From contig JAETNP010000001.1 in NCBI GenBank assembly GCA_021768185.1, positions 62,001 through 126,000 of the forward strand: a stretch of 64,000 nt of DNA. The letters run 5' to 3'. The DNA comes from Oscillospiraceae bacterium (GTDB lineage: Bacteria; Bacillota; Clostridia; Oscillospirales; Oscillospiraceae). The notes beneath the pieces were generated by a model. The model was not told the origin of the DNA. It did no database searches and saw only the letters and a program-made list of their open reading frames with translations. This document shows, piece by piece, positions 14,984-24,280 of the stretch. Each line of letters starts with the position of its first letter. The stretch's first letter is position 1. A program made the position numbers and the translations under genes.

Positions 14984-17677
14984 TCAGCTTTCAATCTCCC
15001 GCAGGCGCTCCACAATGGTGCGGCGGTTAACAGAGCGGTACATCAGCAGAGGGACCAGAATCCCCAGAATCAAAAACAGCGGTATTACCATTAAAACCGG
15101 CAGAACGGTAAATTGATAGGTGAAAAACCAAAAGGCAGAGCAGAGGGCTCCCACCAGCGGTCCCAGCGCGGCGCTCAGGACCAGGGAGAGGGCGGCGGAC
15201 AGCATGGTGTAGTACAGCCCCTCGTACACCAGCATGGTGTTCAGCTGCTTTCCGGTCATGCCCACAGATTGAAGCATTGCCAGCTCCCGTTTTCGGACAA
15301 GTATGCCCGTCAGCACGGCGTTGATGAAGTTGAGCACGCCTACCAGACCGATAATCCCCGCCAGTGTGCCGCCCATGGTCAGGAACATACTTCGGAAGCC
15401 CTCGAACTCCGCCGTCATGCTCTGTTTGCTCTCGTAGCCGCAGGTGGGCTGGACGGACTCCGTGTAGTCCTTCAGGAAGTCATCCATAGCAGTGCTGGCC
15501 GCCTCGTCAGTGTTGAAAGCGTAGATCATGACGGAGCTGGTGCCGGTGTCCCGCCGGAACAGCTCCGCTCCCATCGCCAGCTTGCTGCCTCCCAGGATGG
15601 TATAGCGGTAAGTGAGGGCTCTGGGGATCTCGATCATGGCGCAGACGGTGTACTCCTTTTCCTCATAGACCTTGGCCCGGGGAACGAAATTCGTCTCTCC
15701 GCGGTTCCAGCGGGCGACTGACTCCTCTGCTGTGATTTCCTCCCCGGTGTCCGCATCGACGTTCACCCACTCTTTCACATAGCGGAGCGTCACGGTATCC
15801 CCTACCTTGAAGCAGTTGTCATCCTCATGGATCACTCCGTAGTCGTCGGCGGCATAGACGGCGGCAATGACGTTCCGGCCGGGGTCGGACAAGGGGGTGA
15901 TATCTCCCTCCAACACGTTTATCTCGCCGAGAATGAAGTCCTCCAGGCCGTAGAGCTGGGCGCTGCCTGCGACGGTGTCCTCACTCACATGCTCCCGGGA
16001 GGCGACAACGCTGTCCAGCTCCTCCTCGGAATAAACGATGCTGATACCCTGGCGGAGGTACTCCTCCGGCAGAAGGGCCTGGATCGTACCCTCCTGACCG
16101 TAGACCCGGCCCCCTTCGGTGATGCCGCCCTGGGAGATGACCTGGGCGATGGCTTCCTCCGGAAGCGCCTGATCCGCCGAGCGGAAGTTTTCGCTGAGGC
16201 GGAAGTAGTCAGCGTGGCCCAGGACAAAGTCGGTGGCTACCAGGTCGGAAAGATATTTCTCCATGTCAAAGCCGTTCGTAAACGTATACACCAGGTTCAT
16301 CAGCACCACCGCCAGGGTCAGGGAAATCATGGTAACGACCGTTTTGCTTCTGCTCCGGCCCAGGTTGGCCCAGGCCATTTTCGGCAGGGATGCGCCGGCG
16401 GCAGCCTTCCGTTTGCCGCCCTTCTTCCCGGACTGCTGTCCGCCCTCGGTATAGCGCACCGCCTCCACCGGGGAGACCCTGGCGGCGATCCGTCCGGGCC
16501 GCGCGCAGGAGAGGAACACCGTCAGCAGGGAAAATGCCGCCGCGCCAATGAAAATCCAGGGATTGAAGGACACGAACGTGTACTTATAGTTGAGATAGGC
16601 TATGATGACCGGAGCCAATATGTTGCCGGTGACGAAGCCCAGAAGCAGGCCGATGGGGATGCCCACCAGACTGAGCAGGAGCGCCTGCTGGCGGATCATC
16701 CGCTTGATCTGCCGCCCCGTGGCGCCGATGGTCTTCAGCAGGCCGTAAAACCGGATGTCGTTGGTGACGGAGATCTGGAAGACATTGTAGATGATGAGAT
16801 ACCCGGTGAAGATAATGAGCAGAAGGATCACCACAATGGCGGTGAAGATCATGGGGTCAAGGCCATTAGAGATCCGGTCCCCGGTGTAGCCCCAGTTCAC
16901 GCCGATAATCAGGTAGTTCTCCGCCCCCGCCTCGGTGCTTTGATAGCCATAATTTTCCAGCACCGCGCTCAGGTTTTCTCGAATGCCTATGGCGCTCTTG
17001 AACATGATGTCCAGGTTCCAGACGCCCGTCAAGGAGTCCTGCTCCCCGTTGGACAGGGCGCAGAGCTCCTCGGCGGCGGACCGGGGCAGCAGCACGTTGT
17101 TGCCGGGGATGGCGCTGTCGTACTCCCACCAGCCGGAGAGGGTGAAGGTCCGCTCTATTGTGCGGGGATGCGAGGTTCCCTCGTCCAGCGTAATCGGCAT
17201 GGTAAATTGTGCGCCCACCTTTGGCTCGACGCCCAGCAGGGACAGGACGCGGGTATCCGTCGCGGCCTCATCGGTGCCCTCCCGGGGGAGCGCGCCCTCC
17301 ACGGGTGTGCAGAAGTAGTGGGACGCGCCGTTGGGCTCGATATAGCTGACCTCCACATGGGATATGTGAAAGGGCGGATCGTGGGGCATTCCCACAAAGA
17401 GACGGCACCAGGAATCCTGAATCAAAGGGTCCCGGCGGAGCTGCTCCGACTGCTCCCAGCTGATATATTTGATGCTGCCATGGGCGTCGCCTCCGGCCCG
17501 GCGGAAGTTCTCCTGCTGAAGAGAGTAGTTGATGGACGCAGCGATGGTGAACAGGGAGGTAAACAGCACCGTGGTCAGGGCGATTGCCAGCACTGCGACG
17601 GCGTTCCGGGCCCGGGCCGCTTTCATGGAACGAAAGCCAAGCCGCCGGATACAGCTTCCGTTGGATACTTTGATCAT
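14984..17677 (-). CDS. ABC exporter permease, FtsX/MacB-type
   Basis: 897 residues from the ATG at 17677, which has GGGGG at 8 bases. A GTG at 17686 overlapping the ATPase stop by 4 bp is an alternative. One membrane segment lies at the N-terminus (about residues 26-48, AVAVLAIALTTVLFTSLFTI), followed by an extracytoplasmic domain. A block of three segments comes near 275-400 and another near 430-460, and after a second large outside domain there is a final block at about 770-890. Two FtsX domains are recognisable (ILLLIIFTGYLIIYNVFQIS and GLVGVLNFINAVLTGILVRK). This is the layout of BceB/MacB-like permeases that export or sense peptides and antibiotics. It follows its ATPase and a two-component system. 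Confidence 0.88.
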   Translation of the reverse strand: MIKVSNGSCIRRLGFRSMKAARARNAVAVLAIALTTVLFTSLFTIAASINYSLQQENFRRAGGDAHGSIKYISWEQSEQLRRDPLIQDSWCRLFVGMPHDPPFHISHVEVSYIEPNGASHYFCTPVEGALPREGTDEAATDTRVLSLLGVEPKVGAQFTMPITLDEGTSHPRTIERTFTLSGWWEYDSAIPGNNVLLPRSAAEELCALSNGEQDSLTGVWNLDIMFKSAIGIRENLSAVLENYGYQSTEAGAENYLIIGVNWGYTGDRISNGLDPMIFTAIVVILLLIIFTGYLIIYNVFQISVTNDIRFYGLLKTIGATGRQIKRMIRQQALLLSLVGIPIGLLLGFVTGNILAPVIIAYLNYKYTFVSFNPWIFIGAAAFSLLTVFLSCARPGRIAARVSPVEAVRYTEGGQQSGKKGGKRKAAAGASLPKMAWANLGRSRSKTVVTMISLTLAVVLMNLVYTFTNGFDMEKYLSDLVATDFVLGHADYFRLSENFRSADQALPEEAIAQVISQGGITEGGRVYGQEGTIQALLPEEYLRQGISIVYSEEELDSVVASREHVSEDTVAGSAQLYGLEDFILGEINVLEGDITPLSDPGRNVIAAVYAADDYGVIHEDDNCFKVGDTVTLRYVKEWVNVDADTGEEITAEESVARWNRGETNFVPRAKVYEEKEYTVCAMIEIPRALTYRYTILGGSKLAMGAELFRRDTGTSSVMIYAFNTDEAASTAMDDFLKDYTESVQPTCGYESKQSMTAEFEGFRSMFLTMGGTLAGIIGLVGVLNFINAVLTGILVRKRELAMLQSVGMTGKQLNTMLVYEGLYYTMLSAALSLVLSAALGPLVGALCSAFWFFTYQFTVLPVLMVIPLFLILGILVPLLMYRSVNRRTIVERLREIES

Positions 17678-17682
17678 GCCGC

Positions 17683-18354
17683 TCACCCCCGTACCACAAT
17701 GCGGCCGTCCTCGATGCGGATGATGCGGTCAGCCATCTGGGCGATTTCCTCGTTGTGGGTAATCATGACAATGGTCTGGGCAAACCGCTGGCTGGTGACC
17801 TTCAGCAGACTCATGACATCCTGACTGGTCCGGCTGTCCAGGTTTCCGGTTGGCTCGTCCGCCAGGATGATAGCAGGCTTCGCCGCCAGCGCGCGGGCGA
17901 TGGCCACCCGCTGCTGCTGCCCGCCGGAGAGGTTGTTGGGCAGGTTTTTCAGCTTGGATTGCAGGCCCAGGGTCTCGATGATCTGGTCTGTATAGCCTTT
18001 GTCCGGCTGTCCGCCGTCCAGTTGGATGGGCAGGACGATGTTTTCATACACGTTCAGCACCGGCACCAGGTTGTAGTTCTGGAACACAAAGCCGATCTTC
18101 CGCCGCCGGAAAATGGTCAGTTCCTCGTCCTTCAGGGTGGAGAGTTCCCTGCCGTCCACCGTGACGGAACCGCTGGTGGGACGGTCCAGCCCGCCCAGCA
18201 TATGCAGCAGGGTGGATTTGCCGGAACCGGATGTACCAACGACGGCGGCAAACTCGCCCTTCTCCACCGCCAAGTCTACGCCATCCAGGGCGCGGACCTC
18301 CGTGTCGCCGGAGCCGTATATCTTCCGCAGGCCGCGGGTCTCCAGAATCGCCAT
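17683..18354 (-). CDS. ABC exporter ATPase, MacB/LolD type
   Basis: 223 residues from the ATG at 18354, with GGAGG at 8 bases. The open frame extends upstream to 18783 but runs through the intergenic hairpins and the sensor kinase. Walker A is GTSGSGKST, the Q-loop lies in [14 protein letters not shown], the signature is [15 protein letters not shown], Walker B is [12 protein letters not shown], and the H-loop lies in IVMITHN. This is a typical ATPase for an FtsX-type permease. It energises the permease encoded directly downstream. A terminator-like hairpin separates it from the sensor kinase gene. Confidence 0.92.
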   Translation of the reverse strand: MAILETRGLRKIYGSGDTEVRALDGVDLAVEKGEFAAVVGTSGSGKSTLLHMLGGLDRPTSGSVTVDGRELSTLKDEELTIFRRRKIGFVFQNYNLVPVLNVYENIVLPIQLDGGQPDKGYTDQIIETLGLQSKLKNLPNNLSGGQQQRVAIARALAAKPAIILADEPTGNLDSRTSQDVMSLLKVTSQRFAQTIVMITHNEEIAQMADRIIRIEDGRIVVRG

Positions 18355-18375
18355 AAAATGTACCTCCATAGGATA

Positions 18376-18409
18376 AAAGTCTGTACCGCCTTTCGGCAAT
18401 ACAGACTTT
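18376..18409 (-). terminator. Hairpin between sensor kinase and ABC genes
   Basis: AAAGTCTGTA (18376-18385) pairs with TACAGACTTT (18400-18409). On the minus strand the stem is followed by TTTTATCC, so it resembles an intrinsic terminator or attenuator between the regulatory genes and the transporter genes. Confidence 0.6.
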
Positions 18410-18415
18410 AACACA

Positions 18416-18463
18416 GAAATCTTTCCACATTCTTTCTGAAATCTTACGGTTTGGAAAGATTTC
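18416..18463. promoter_or_regulatory. Inverted repeat overlapping the sensor kinase stop
   Basis: GAAATCTTTCC (18416-18426) and GGAAAGATTTC (18453-18463) are perfect 11 bp inverted repeats 26 bp apart. They lie upstream of the ABC ATPase gene, so they could be a response-regulator binding site for the transporter promoter. Confidence 0.4.
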
Positions 18464-19367
18464 AGCTGCGGGGCAGATAAATGGAGAAGCAGCACCCCCG
18501 CCCCGGCCGGGAGGACACCTTGATGCAGCCGCCCTGTCCCTCCGCGATCTGGCGGGCCAGATACAGGCCGATCCCCACGCCCTCGGTCTCGTAGGCGGCG
18601 GGGGAGCGGTAGAATCGCTGGAATACCTTGGCCCGCTCCGACTCCGGAATGCCGGGGCCGTTGTCCGTGACGTTGACGCGGCAGAACATTTGGTAGGAGA
18701 TGACCTCGACCGTGACCGTCCCGCCGGAGGGCGTGTATTTTACCGCGTTGTCCAACAGGTTGCACACGGCCTCCGCTGTCCACTTAGGGTCAAAGACCGC
18801 CGAGGTGTCCGTGGGGATCAGCGTCAGGGTGATCCCCTTCTCCGCCGCTTTGGGAATAAACTGGGCAACTGCCTCTTCCAGCATGGGCGCCAGCGGCCCT
18901 GCCTTCGGGTGCAGAGCCAGGATACCCGTCTCCAGCCGGGAGGTCTTCACCAGTGCATCCACCAGAGCGCGCAGCTTTTCCACCTGACCCTCCAGGGCTG
19001 CGGCACAGTCCCGGCCCTCCGGGGAAAGCTCCTGTTCCGACAGGAGCTGGGTATACAGCAGAATGTTGGCCACCGGGGTCTTCGTCTGGTGGGAGATATC
19101 GGCGATTAGGGTCTTGATCTTGTCCTTTTCTTCCTGGAGTTTCTGGGCCGAGACGGCGTTGGCGGCCAGATAGTGGGCAAACCGGGATTCGACGGCTGAG
19201 AGCAGGCTTTCGTCAAAATCCTGCTCTGTAAAAGTCCCTGCCATAGCCGCGTCCAGCATACGGTCCAGATTTTTCAGAATGCGCTTTGCCCGATGGCGGT
19301 TCCAGACCGCAGCAGCCAACGCAAAAATTGCGATGACAACGGCGGTGCCACAGATAATCTCCGTCAT
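18462..19367 (-). CDS. Sensor histidine kinase
   Basis: 301 residues with a single N-terminal membrane segment (about residues 5-24) and no extracellular sensing domain. This is like the intramembrane-sensing kinases that work with peptide ABC transporters. The phospho-acceptor is in DISHQTKTPVANIL, the N box is CNLLDNAVKYTP, G1 is VTDNGPGIP, and G2 is GVGIGLYLARQI. It starts 1 bp after the response regulator stop and is followed by an ABC exporter, so it probably detects the exporter's substrate or its transport activity and passes phosphate to the regulator at 19369. Confidence 0.9.
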   Translation of the reverse strand: MTEIICGTAVVIAIFALAAAVWNRHRAKRILKNLDRMLDAAMAGTFTEQDFDESLLSAVESRFAHYLAANAVSAQKLQEEKDKIKTLIADISHQTKTPVANILLYTQLLSEQELSPEGRDCAAALEGQVEKLRALVDALVKTSRLETGILALHPKAGPLAPMLEEAVAQFIPKAAEKGITLTLIPTDTSAVFDPKWTAEAVCNLLDNAVKYTPSGGTVTVEVISYQMFCRVNVTDNGPGIPESERAKVFQRFYRSPAAYETEGVGIGLYLARQIAEGQGGCIKVSSRPGRGCCFSIYLPRS

Positions 19368-19368
19368 G

Positions 19369-20049
19369 TCAGTTCACCGCCCAGGTGTAACCGATGCCAT
19401 AGACCGTTTTCAGAAAACATGGCTTGGAGGGCGTATCCTCCAGTTTATCCCGCAGACGCTTGACGGTGACCGACAGCGCGTTTTCCTCCACGTACTCCGA
19501 CCCATTGGACCACACCCGCTCCACCAGTGTCTCCCGGGACAGAACGCGGCCCCGGTTCTCCACCAGTATCCGCAGCAGCCGCTGCTCCGTTTTGCTCAGT
19601 TCGATGAGCCGGCCGTTTTTGCGGAACTCCATCCACTCAAAATCAAAGGAGAACCCCTCTGACTCTACTGTGGCCGTCTGCACCGGAGTACCGCGCCGCA
19701 GCTGGGCGTTGACCCTGGCCCGCAGTACGGCCAAAGAGAAGGGTTTGGTGATATAGTCATCCGCTCCGGATTCAAGGCCCACGACGATGTCAGTTTCCAA
19801 ATCGTTCGCTGTGAGCAGGATGACGGGGACACTGGAATGGCAGCGCCGCACATCCCGCAGCAAATCAAGCCCGCTCCCGTCCGGCAGGTTGACATCCAGG
19901 ATGAGCAAATCGAAGTCTGTGCCGGGCAGAATGCTTTGCGCTTGGGATAACGCAGTACACAGGTCCACTTGAATGCCCTCATTTTCCAGGGCAAACCGGA
20001 TGCCTTGTCCCAAGGCGGCGTCATCCTCCAGCAGCAAAATGTGCTTCAT
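19369..20049 (-). CDS. Response regulator, OmpR/PhoB family
   Basis: 226 residues from the ATG at 20049, preceded by AGGAGG. The receiver domain (1-118) has the acidic pair LLEDDAA, the phospho-acceptor Asp in DLLILDVNLPDGSG, and the Lys in DDYITKPFSLA. The C-terminal winged helix reads LSKTEQRLLRILVENRGRVL, then NALSVTVKRLRDKLED. It forms an operon with the kinase and probably controls the adjacent ABC exporter. The open frame upstream of this ATG has no ribosome site. Confidence 0.92.
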   Translation of the reverse strand: MKHILLLEDDAALGQGIRFALENEGIQVDLCTALSQAQSILPGTDFDLLILDVNLPDGSGLDLLRDVRRCHSSVPVILLTANDLETDIVVGLESGADDYITKPFSLAVLRARVNAQLRRGTPVQTATVESEGFSFDFEWMEFRKNGRLIELSKTEQRLLRILVENRGRVLSRETLVERVWSNGSEYVEENALSVTVKRLRDKLEDTPSKPCFLKTVYGIGYTWAVN

Positions 20050-20676
20050 CGCGGTCCTCCTATCAAATGTTAGGTCTATCATACCCTCCTTCAGCACCAT
20101 AGGAATGAACATAGAAATTTCGAGTATCTTTTATGACACGATAAGGGACAATGGTGTTCTGACTCTTTACTGTCTCCGAGAGCAGCGCGGCCAATTCTTC
20201 GATCTGTACCACGTACAGTACACCACGAATTTCGATAGAGCAACACCTCGTCTCTGCTTATCCTCTTCTGAAAAAAGCGGTCAGATGCCCCACTGGCAAC
20301 CAGATCCAAGGAGGCATTTTTTCACTACCTTCCTATGATGAGTCCAGTATACCACATCCATCGAAAAATGAAAAGTAATTGCACAGCAGTTCTCCACTGC
20401 AAATCTCACGCGAGCGCTCCGAAGGAAGAGAAGAAAGGAGCGTAGTGGTAGAATGAAGATACGGGGAGCAAATGTGAAGCTGCGCAGTCCGGGAGAGCCG
20501 CGCTTGGAGATGTGCCTGTTCTTCAATTCAAAGGTGCCGGACTGGCAGGGTGGGATATTTACACCGACAAAGAGTTAACCGAATAATGTCAGAGTCAGAC
20601 CAAATTTTCTTATAGTGCTGTCATACGATTTCTCATAATATGATTTGCATGCAGTCAGAATTCCTTCAGTAAACTG
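20050..20676. other. Gene-poor interval with coding remnants
   Basis: 627 bp without a complete gene. On the minus strand from about 20240 to 20060 a frame without start reads IEIRGVLYVVQIEELAALLS followed by ETVKSQNTIVPYRVIKD and a tail to a stop. It looks like the end of a lost protein. On the plus strand at about 20455-20577 another startless frame ends in FKGAGLAGWDIYTDKELTE. Neither is recognised. The promoter of the response regulator operon should lie within 20050-20130, but I see no convincing pair of boxes. Confidence 0.35.
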
Positions 20677-21951
20677 CTAAAATTTTCCCCGGTCGATCCA
20701 CAGGCCCAGGGCGGGGTTGGGAATGAAATAAATTTCTTCTCCATCCGGCAAAGTGTTATAGCCGGGGCGCAGCCTGGCGGGGTCATACCTCTTTGCTGTC
20801 TCGTCGTAGTCCGCCGCGCGGAAGCCCACGCCCTCAATCTCCGCTTTTGAGATATTCTTCACCGCGTAGGTGATGGTAAACCGACCATCGGAGGAGCCAT
20901 GGATGAGGTGGGCGGCGGCGCCCATGTTGTCACGTAAGTCCTGATTCTCCGGTTTGCTGAACTGCTCCAGAGTGTTCAGGCGTCCGTGATAGCCGTACTT
21001 GCGGATAAGTTTGTCTACTGTCAGGTCTTCCCCGAAATGGGTCACGCCGGGAGCCAGGACAATCAGCTCCCCGCCGTCGGCGATGGCCATGCGGGTGCGG
21101 TAGACCGCCTTGTTGCCCAGCCAGGTGGTCTTGAACTCGCTGGGATCCAGATAGACCACGCACTTTTGGATGCCGTGGTCTACGAAGTCGATGTTTTTCT
21201 CCTGGGCCAGTACCACCGCCTTCTCGAAGGCTCTCCGGGTATCGCCGATGAACAGGCCGTGGGTGCGGATGTCGCCAGCCGGGGCGGTGGTGACGGTCAG
21301 GACAAACAGGAGGGGACGGGCGTTCAGGAAATGCTCCAGAGCGTAGTCAAAGAGCTTTCGGACGGGGGTGTGGTCCTTGCCCATCATGCGCTCCATGCCG
21401 TAGACTGCGCCCACCATGTGACTGGCGTTGATCATCTCGCTGCCGCCTACGCCCACAAACAAGTTCTTGGCGTGGTTCGCCATGCCAACGACCTCGTGGG
21501 GAACTACCTGGCCGATGGAGAGGATCAGATCGTACTTTTCGTCCATCACCCGGCGGTTGATCTCCACGCTGACAGGATCATGCCAGAGGCCCTCGGTGAT
21601 TTCCTCCAAATATTCTGCCGGAATTTCACCTAGCTTCACCACGTCCGTGCGCCAGTTGTGGGGGATGAAGAGGTCAAAGAGGATGTCTCCGAACATGGTC
21701 GCCGCCTGCTCCCGTGTCACCGGTTCGTGGGTCCCCAGAGCGGGGAGGATGTCCACATGGCAGCCCATTTCATGCAGGGCGTGGTAATAGACGTTGGTAA
21801 TGTATCCGGCGTTGGAGTGGAAGCGGGTGAAGTCTGGAGGGATGATAAGGACGTTTTTCAGCGTTCTGCCCTCCAGAGAGCGCAGCAGCTGGGCCTTAAT
21901 CTCCTCCCGGCTCAGGCCGGTGTCTGTCTTGGCCTTGGCAAATAACTCCAT
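20677..21951 (-). CDS. Nickel-dependent hydroxy-acid racemase/epimerase (LarA family)
   Basis: 424 residues, LarA length. LarA inverts the alpha-carbon of a 2-hydroxy acid using a nickel pincer cofactor held on a lysine. The active-site spacing is kept: His152 in VVPHEVVG, Lys162 in NHAKN and His178 in INASH are 10 and 16 residues apart, exactly as His174, Lys184 and His200 of Lactiplantibacillus LarA. His75 in GTHEPVT fits the other acid/base His108. The gene follows mannonate oxidoreductase by 2 bp and is in line with 6-phosphogluconate dehydrogenase and a sugar kinase, so a sugar acid (mannonate/gluconate) is a better guess than lactate. The LarB, C and E cofactor enzymes are not in the window. 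The start at 21951 was chosen by alignment with LarA. Confidence 0.85.
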   Translation of the reverse strand: MELFAKAKTDTGLSREEIKAQLLRSLEGRTLKNVLIIPPDFTRFHSNAGYITNVYYHALHEMGCHVDILPALGTHEPVTREQAATMFGDILFDLFIPHNWRTDVVKLGEIPAEYLEEITEGLWHDPVSVEINRRVMDEKYDLILSIGQVVPHEVVGMANHAKNLFVGVGGSEMINASHMVGAVYGMERMMGKDHTPVRKLFDYALEHFLNARPLLFVLTVTTAPAGDIRTHGLFIGDTRRAFEKAVVLAQEKNIDFVDHGIQKCVVYLDPSEFKTTWLGNKAVYRTRMAIADGGELIVLAPGVTHFGEDLTVDKLIRKYGYHGRLNTLEQFSKPENQDLRDNMGAAAHLIHGSSDGRFTITYAVKNISKAEIEGVGFRAADYDETAKRYDPARLRPGYNTLPDGEEIYFIPNPALGLWIDRGKF

Positions 21952-21953
21952 GT

Positions 21954-22802
21954 TTATACCCCCGAGTAGGCGCTGAATCCGCCGTCCACCGGGATGACTA
22001 CACCGGTGATGAATCCCGCCGCGTCGTTGTCCAGCAGGAACAGCAGGGTTCCCAGCAGCTCCTCCGGCAGGCCGAAGCGGCCCATGGGAGTGGCCGCCAA
22101 AATCTTCTCCGTGCGGGGTGTAGGGGAGCCGTCCGGGTTCCACAACAGGGAGGCATTCTGCTTGCAGGAGAAGAAGCCGGGGGCGATAGCGTTGACCCGG
22201 ATGCCTGCCTTGGAGAAATGCACCGCCAGCCACTGGGTGAAGTTGCTCACCGCCGCCTTGGCACCGGAGTAAGCGGGGATCTTTGTCAGCGGCGTGTAGG
22301 CGTTCATGGAGCTGATGTTCAGAATGTTGCAGCCGGGACGGTCTACCATGTCTTGGGCAAAGACCTGGGTGGTCAGCAGTACGCCGGTGAAGTTGAGGTT
22401 GAACACCGCTTCCACACCTTCTCGATCCAGGTCAAAGAAGGATTTCGTTTCCGCGTCCAGGTCGCCGGGCTCGTAGTATTCCTTGTCGGTGGTGGCGCGG
22501 GCGTTGTTGCCGCCTGCGCCGTTGATGAGGATGTCGCAGGGGCCGAAGTCCCGGACGACCTCCTCCCGGCAGCGCTCCAGATCCTCTTTTGATAGCACAT
22601 TGCACTGGTAGGCTTTCGCCGTGCCGCCGTCAGCGCGGATCTCCTCCGCCACCACTTCGGCGTTAGCGAGGGTGCGGTTCAGCAGGGCCACCTTCGCTCC
22701 GGCGGCGGCGAGGGCCTTGGCGAACACGCTGCACAGCACGCCGCCCGCGCCGGTGACCACGGCAACTTTGCCGGATAAGTCCGTTTTCAGAGGCAGATTC
22801 AT
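21954..22802 (-). CDS. D-mannonate oxidoreductase (fructuronate reductase), SDR family
   Basis: 282 residues. NAD(P)-dependent reduction of D-fructuronate to D-mannonate is the activity of the closest family I recognise (YjmF-like). The nucleotide-binding loop is VTGAGGVLCSVFA, and the AGGNNARATTD stretch is characteristic of this subgroup. The Ser-Tyr-Lys triad is in ILNISSMNAYTPLTKIPAYS with the Lys in GAKAAVSNF. The C-terminus reads GFITGVVIPVDGGFSAYSGV, again typical of mannonate oxidoreductases. It lies between 6-phosphogluconate dehydrogenase (13 bp) and the LarA homologue (2 bp) in one operon. No UxuA mannonate dehydratase is encoded nearby. Confidence 0.85.
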   Translation of the reverse strand: MNLPLKTDLSGKVAVVTGAGGVLCSVFAKALAAAGAKVALLNRTLANAEVVAEEIRADGGTAKAYQCNVLSKEDLERCREEVVRDFGPCDILINGAGGNNARATTDKEYYEPGDLDAETKSFFDLDREGVEAVFNLNFTGVLLTTQVFAQDMVDRPGCNILNISSMNAYTPLTKIPAYSGAKAAVSNFTQWLAVHFSKAGIRVNAIAPGFFSCKQNASLLWNPDGSPTPRTEKILAATPMGRFGLPEELLGTLLFLLDNDAAGFITGVVIPVDGGFSAYSGV

Positions 22803-22815
22803 GATCGTCCCTCCC

Positions 22816-24267
22816 CTACGCCTGATAAGTGTTGGCGGTGGTATTCCCGCCGTGACCCGTCCAGTTGGTGTGGAAGAACTGGCCCCGGGGCGCGTCCGTG
22901 CGTTCGTAGGTGTGAGCGCCGAAGTAGTCCCGCTGGGCCTGGAGCAGGTTGGCGGGAAGGTTGGCGCTGGTATAGCCGTCAAAATAGCTCAGGGCGGAGG
23001 TGAAAGCGGGCATGGGGATGCCCACGCTGACAGCATAGGCTACAACTTCCCGCCAGGCGGGGATCAGGCCCTTGATGGTCTCGGCAAAATAGTCGTCCAG
23101 CAGGAGATTCTCCAGCTCGGGGTTCTTGTCGTATGCCTCCTTGATCTTGCCCAGGAACACGCTGCGGATGATGCAGCCGCCGCGCCACATGAGGGCGATG
23201 CCGCCGTAGTTCAGATTCCAGCCGTAGGTTTTGGCGGCGGTACGCATGAGGGTGTAGCCCTGGGCGTAAGAGATGATTTTGGAGGCGTAGAGGGCTTTGC
23301 GGATGCTCTCGATGAACGCCTTTTTGTCGCCGGTGAAGGCGGGGACGCTGCGGGGGAAGGCTTTGGCGGCGGTGACGCGCTCCTCCTTCATGGCGGAGAG
23401 GCACCGGGCGAAGACGGCCTCGCCGATGAGGGTCAGGGGGACTCCCTCGTCCAGGGCGGCGATGCCTGTCCACTTGCCGGTGCCCTTCTGTCCGGCGGTG
23501 TCCAGGATATGCTCCACCACTGTCTCACCCTTCTCGTCCCGGTAACCCAGGATGTCGCGGGTGATCTCGATGAGGTAGCTGTCCAGCTCGGTGTTGTTCC
23601 AGTCCGCGAAGATGTCGTGCATTTCCGCGCTGGTCAGGCCCAGGCCGTCCCGCATGAGCTGGTATGCCTCGCAGATGAGCTGCATGTCGCCGTACTCGAT
23701 GCCGTTGTGAACCATCTTCACGAAGTGGCCCGCGCCGTTCTCACCCACCCAGTCGCAGCAGGGAGAGCCGTCCTCTACCTTGGCGCAGATCGCCTGGAAG
23801 ATGGGCTTCACGGATTCCCACGCCGCCGGGGAGCCGCCGGGCATCATGGAGGGGCCGTTCAGTGCCCCCTCCTCGCCGCCGGACACACCGCAGCCGATGT
23901 ACTTGAGGCCCTTACTCTCTACATACTCGGTACGGCGGATGGTGTCGGGGAAATGGCTGTTGCCGCCGTCAATGAGGATGTCGCCGGGCTCCAGGATGGG
24001 GAGCAGCTGGTCAATGAGAGAATCTACCGCCTGTCCGGCTTTCACCATCATCATGATCTTCCGGGGCTTCTCCAGGCTGTCCGCCAGCTCTTGCAGGGAA
24101 TATGTGCCGATGATGTTCTTCCCCTTGGCGCGGCCCTCCACAAACTTTGTGACCTTCTCAGTAGTGCGGTTGAACACGGCCACGGTGAAGCCCTTGGATT
24201 CCATGTTCATCACCAGATTTTCGCCCATGACGGCAAGTCCCACCAGGCCGATGTCTGCTTTTTTCAT
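22816..24267 (-). CDS. gnd: 6-phosphogluconate dehydrogenase, decarboxylating
   Basis: 483 residues, the full length of the long Gnd type. Oxidises 6-phosphogluconate to ribulose 5-phosphate and CO2 with NAD(P). The nucleotide-binding segment is GLVGLAVMGENLVMNME. The substrate site is NGAGHFVKMVHNGIEYGDM with the catalytic Lys. GTGKWTGIAALDEGVPLTLI is present, and the C-terminal tail is YFGAHTYERTDAPRGQFFH. The ATG at 24267 follows a GGGGGAG site. In an operon with mannonate oxidoreductase and LarA it is unusual to find this oxidative pentose phosphate enzyme, which suggests gluconate 6-phosphate is formed in this pathway. Confidence 0.93.
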   Translation of the reverse strand: MKKADIGLVGLAVMGENLVMNMESKGFTVAVFNRTTEKVTKFVEGRAKGKNIIGTYSLQELADSLEKPRKIMMMVKAGQAVDSLIDQLLPILEPGDILIDGGNSHFPDTIRRTEYVESKGLKYIGCGVSGGEEGALNGPSMMPGGSPAAWESVKPIFQAICAKVEDGSPCCDWVGENGAGHFVKMVHNGIEYGDMQLICEAYQLMRDGLGLTSAEMHDIFADWNNTELDSYLIEITRDILGYRDEKGETVVEHILDTAGQKGTGKWTGIAALDEGVPLTLIGEAVFARCLSAMKEERVTAAKAFPRSVPAFTGDKKAFIESIRKALYASKIISYAQGYTLMRTAAKTYGWNLNYGGIALMWRGGCIIRSVFLGKIKEAYDKNPELENLLLDDYFAETIKGLIPAWREVVAYAVSVGIPMPAFTSALSYFDGYTSANLPANLLQAQRDYFGAHTYERTDAPRGQFFHTNWTGHGGNTTANTYQA

Positions 24268-24280
24268 AGCGTTCTCCCCC

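Noticed and set aside
15827..17824. 665-codon plus-strand ORF
   Set aside because: Antisense shadow of the FtsX-type permease gene, with atypical His/Gly/Gln-rich composition.
20315..20525. 81-codon minus-strand ORF
   Set aside because: No ribosome site and no recognisable text; listed only within the gene-poor interval.
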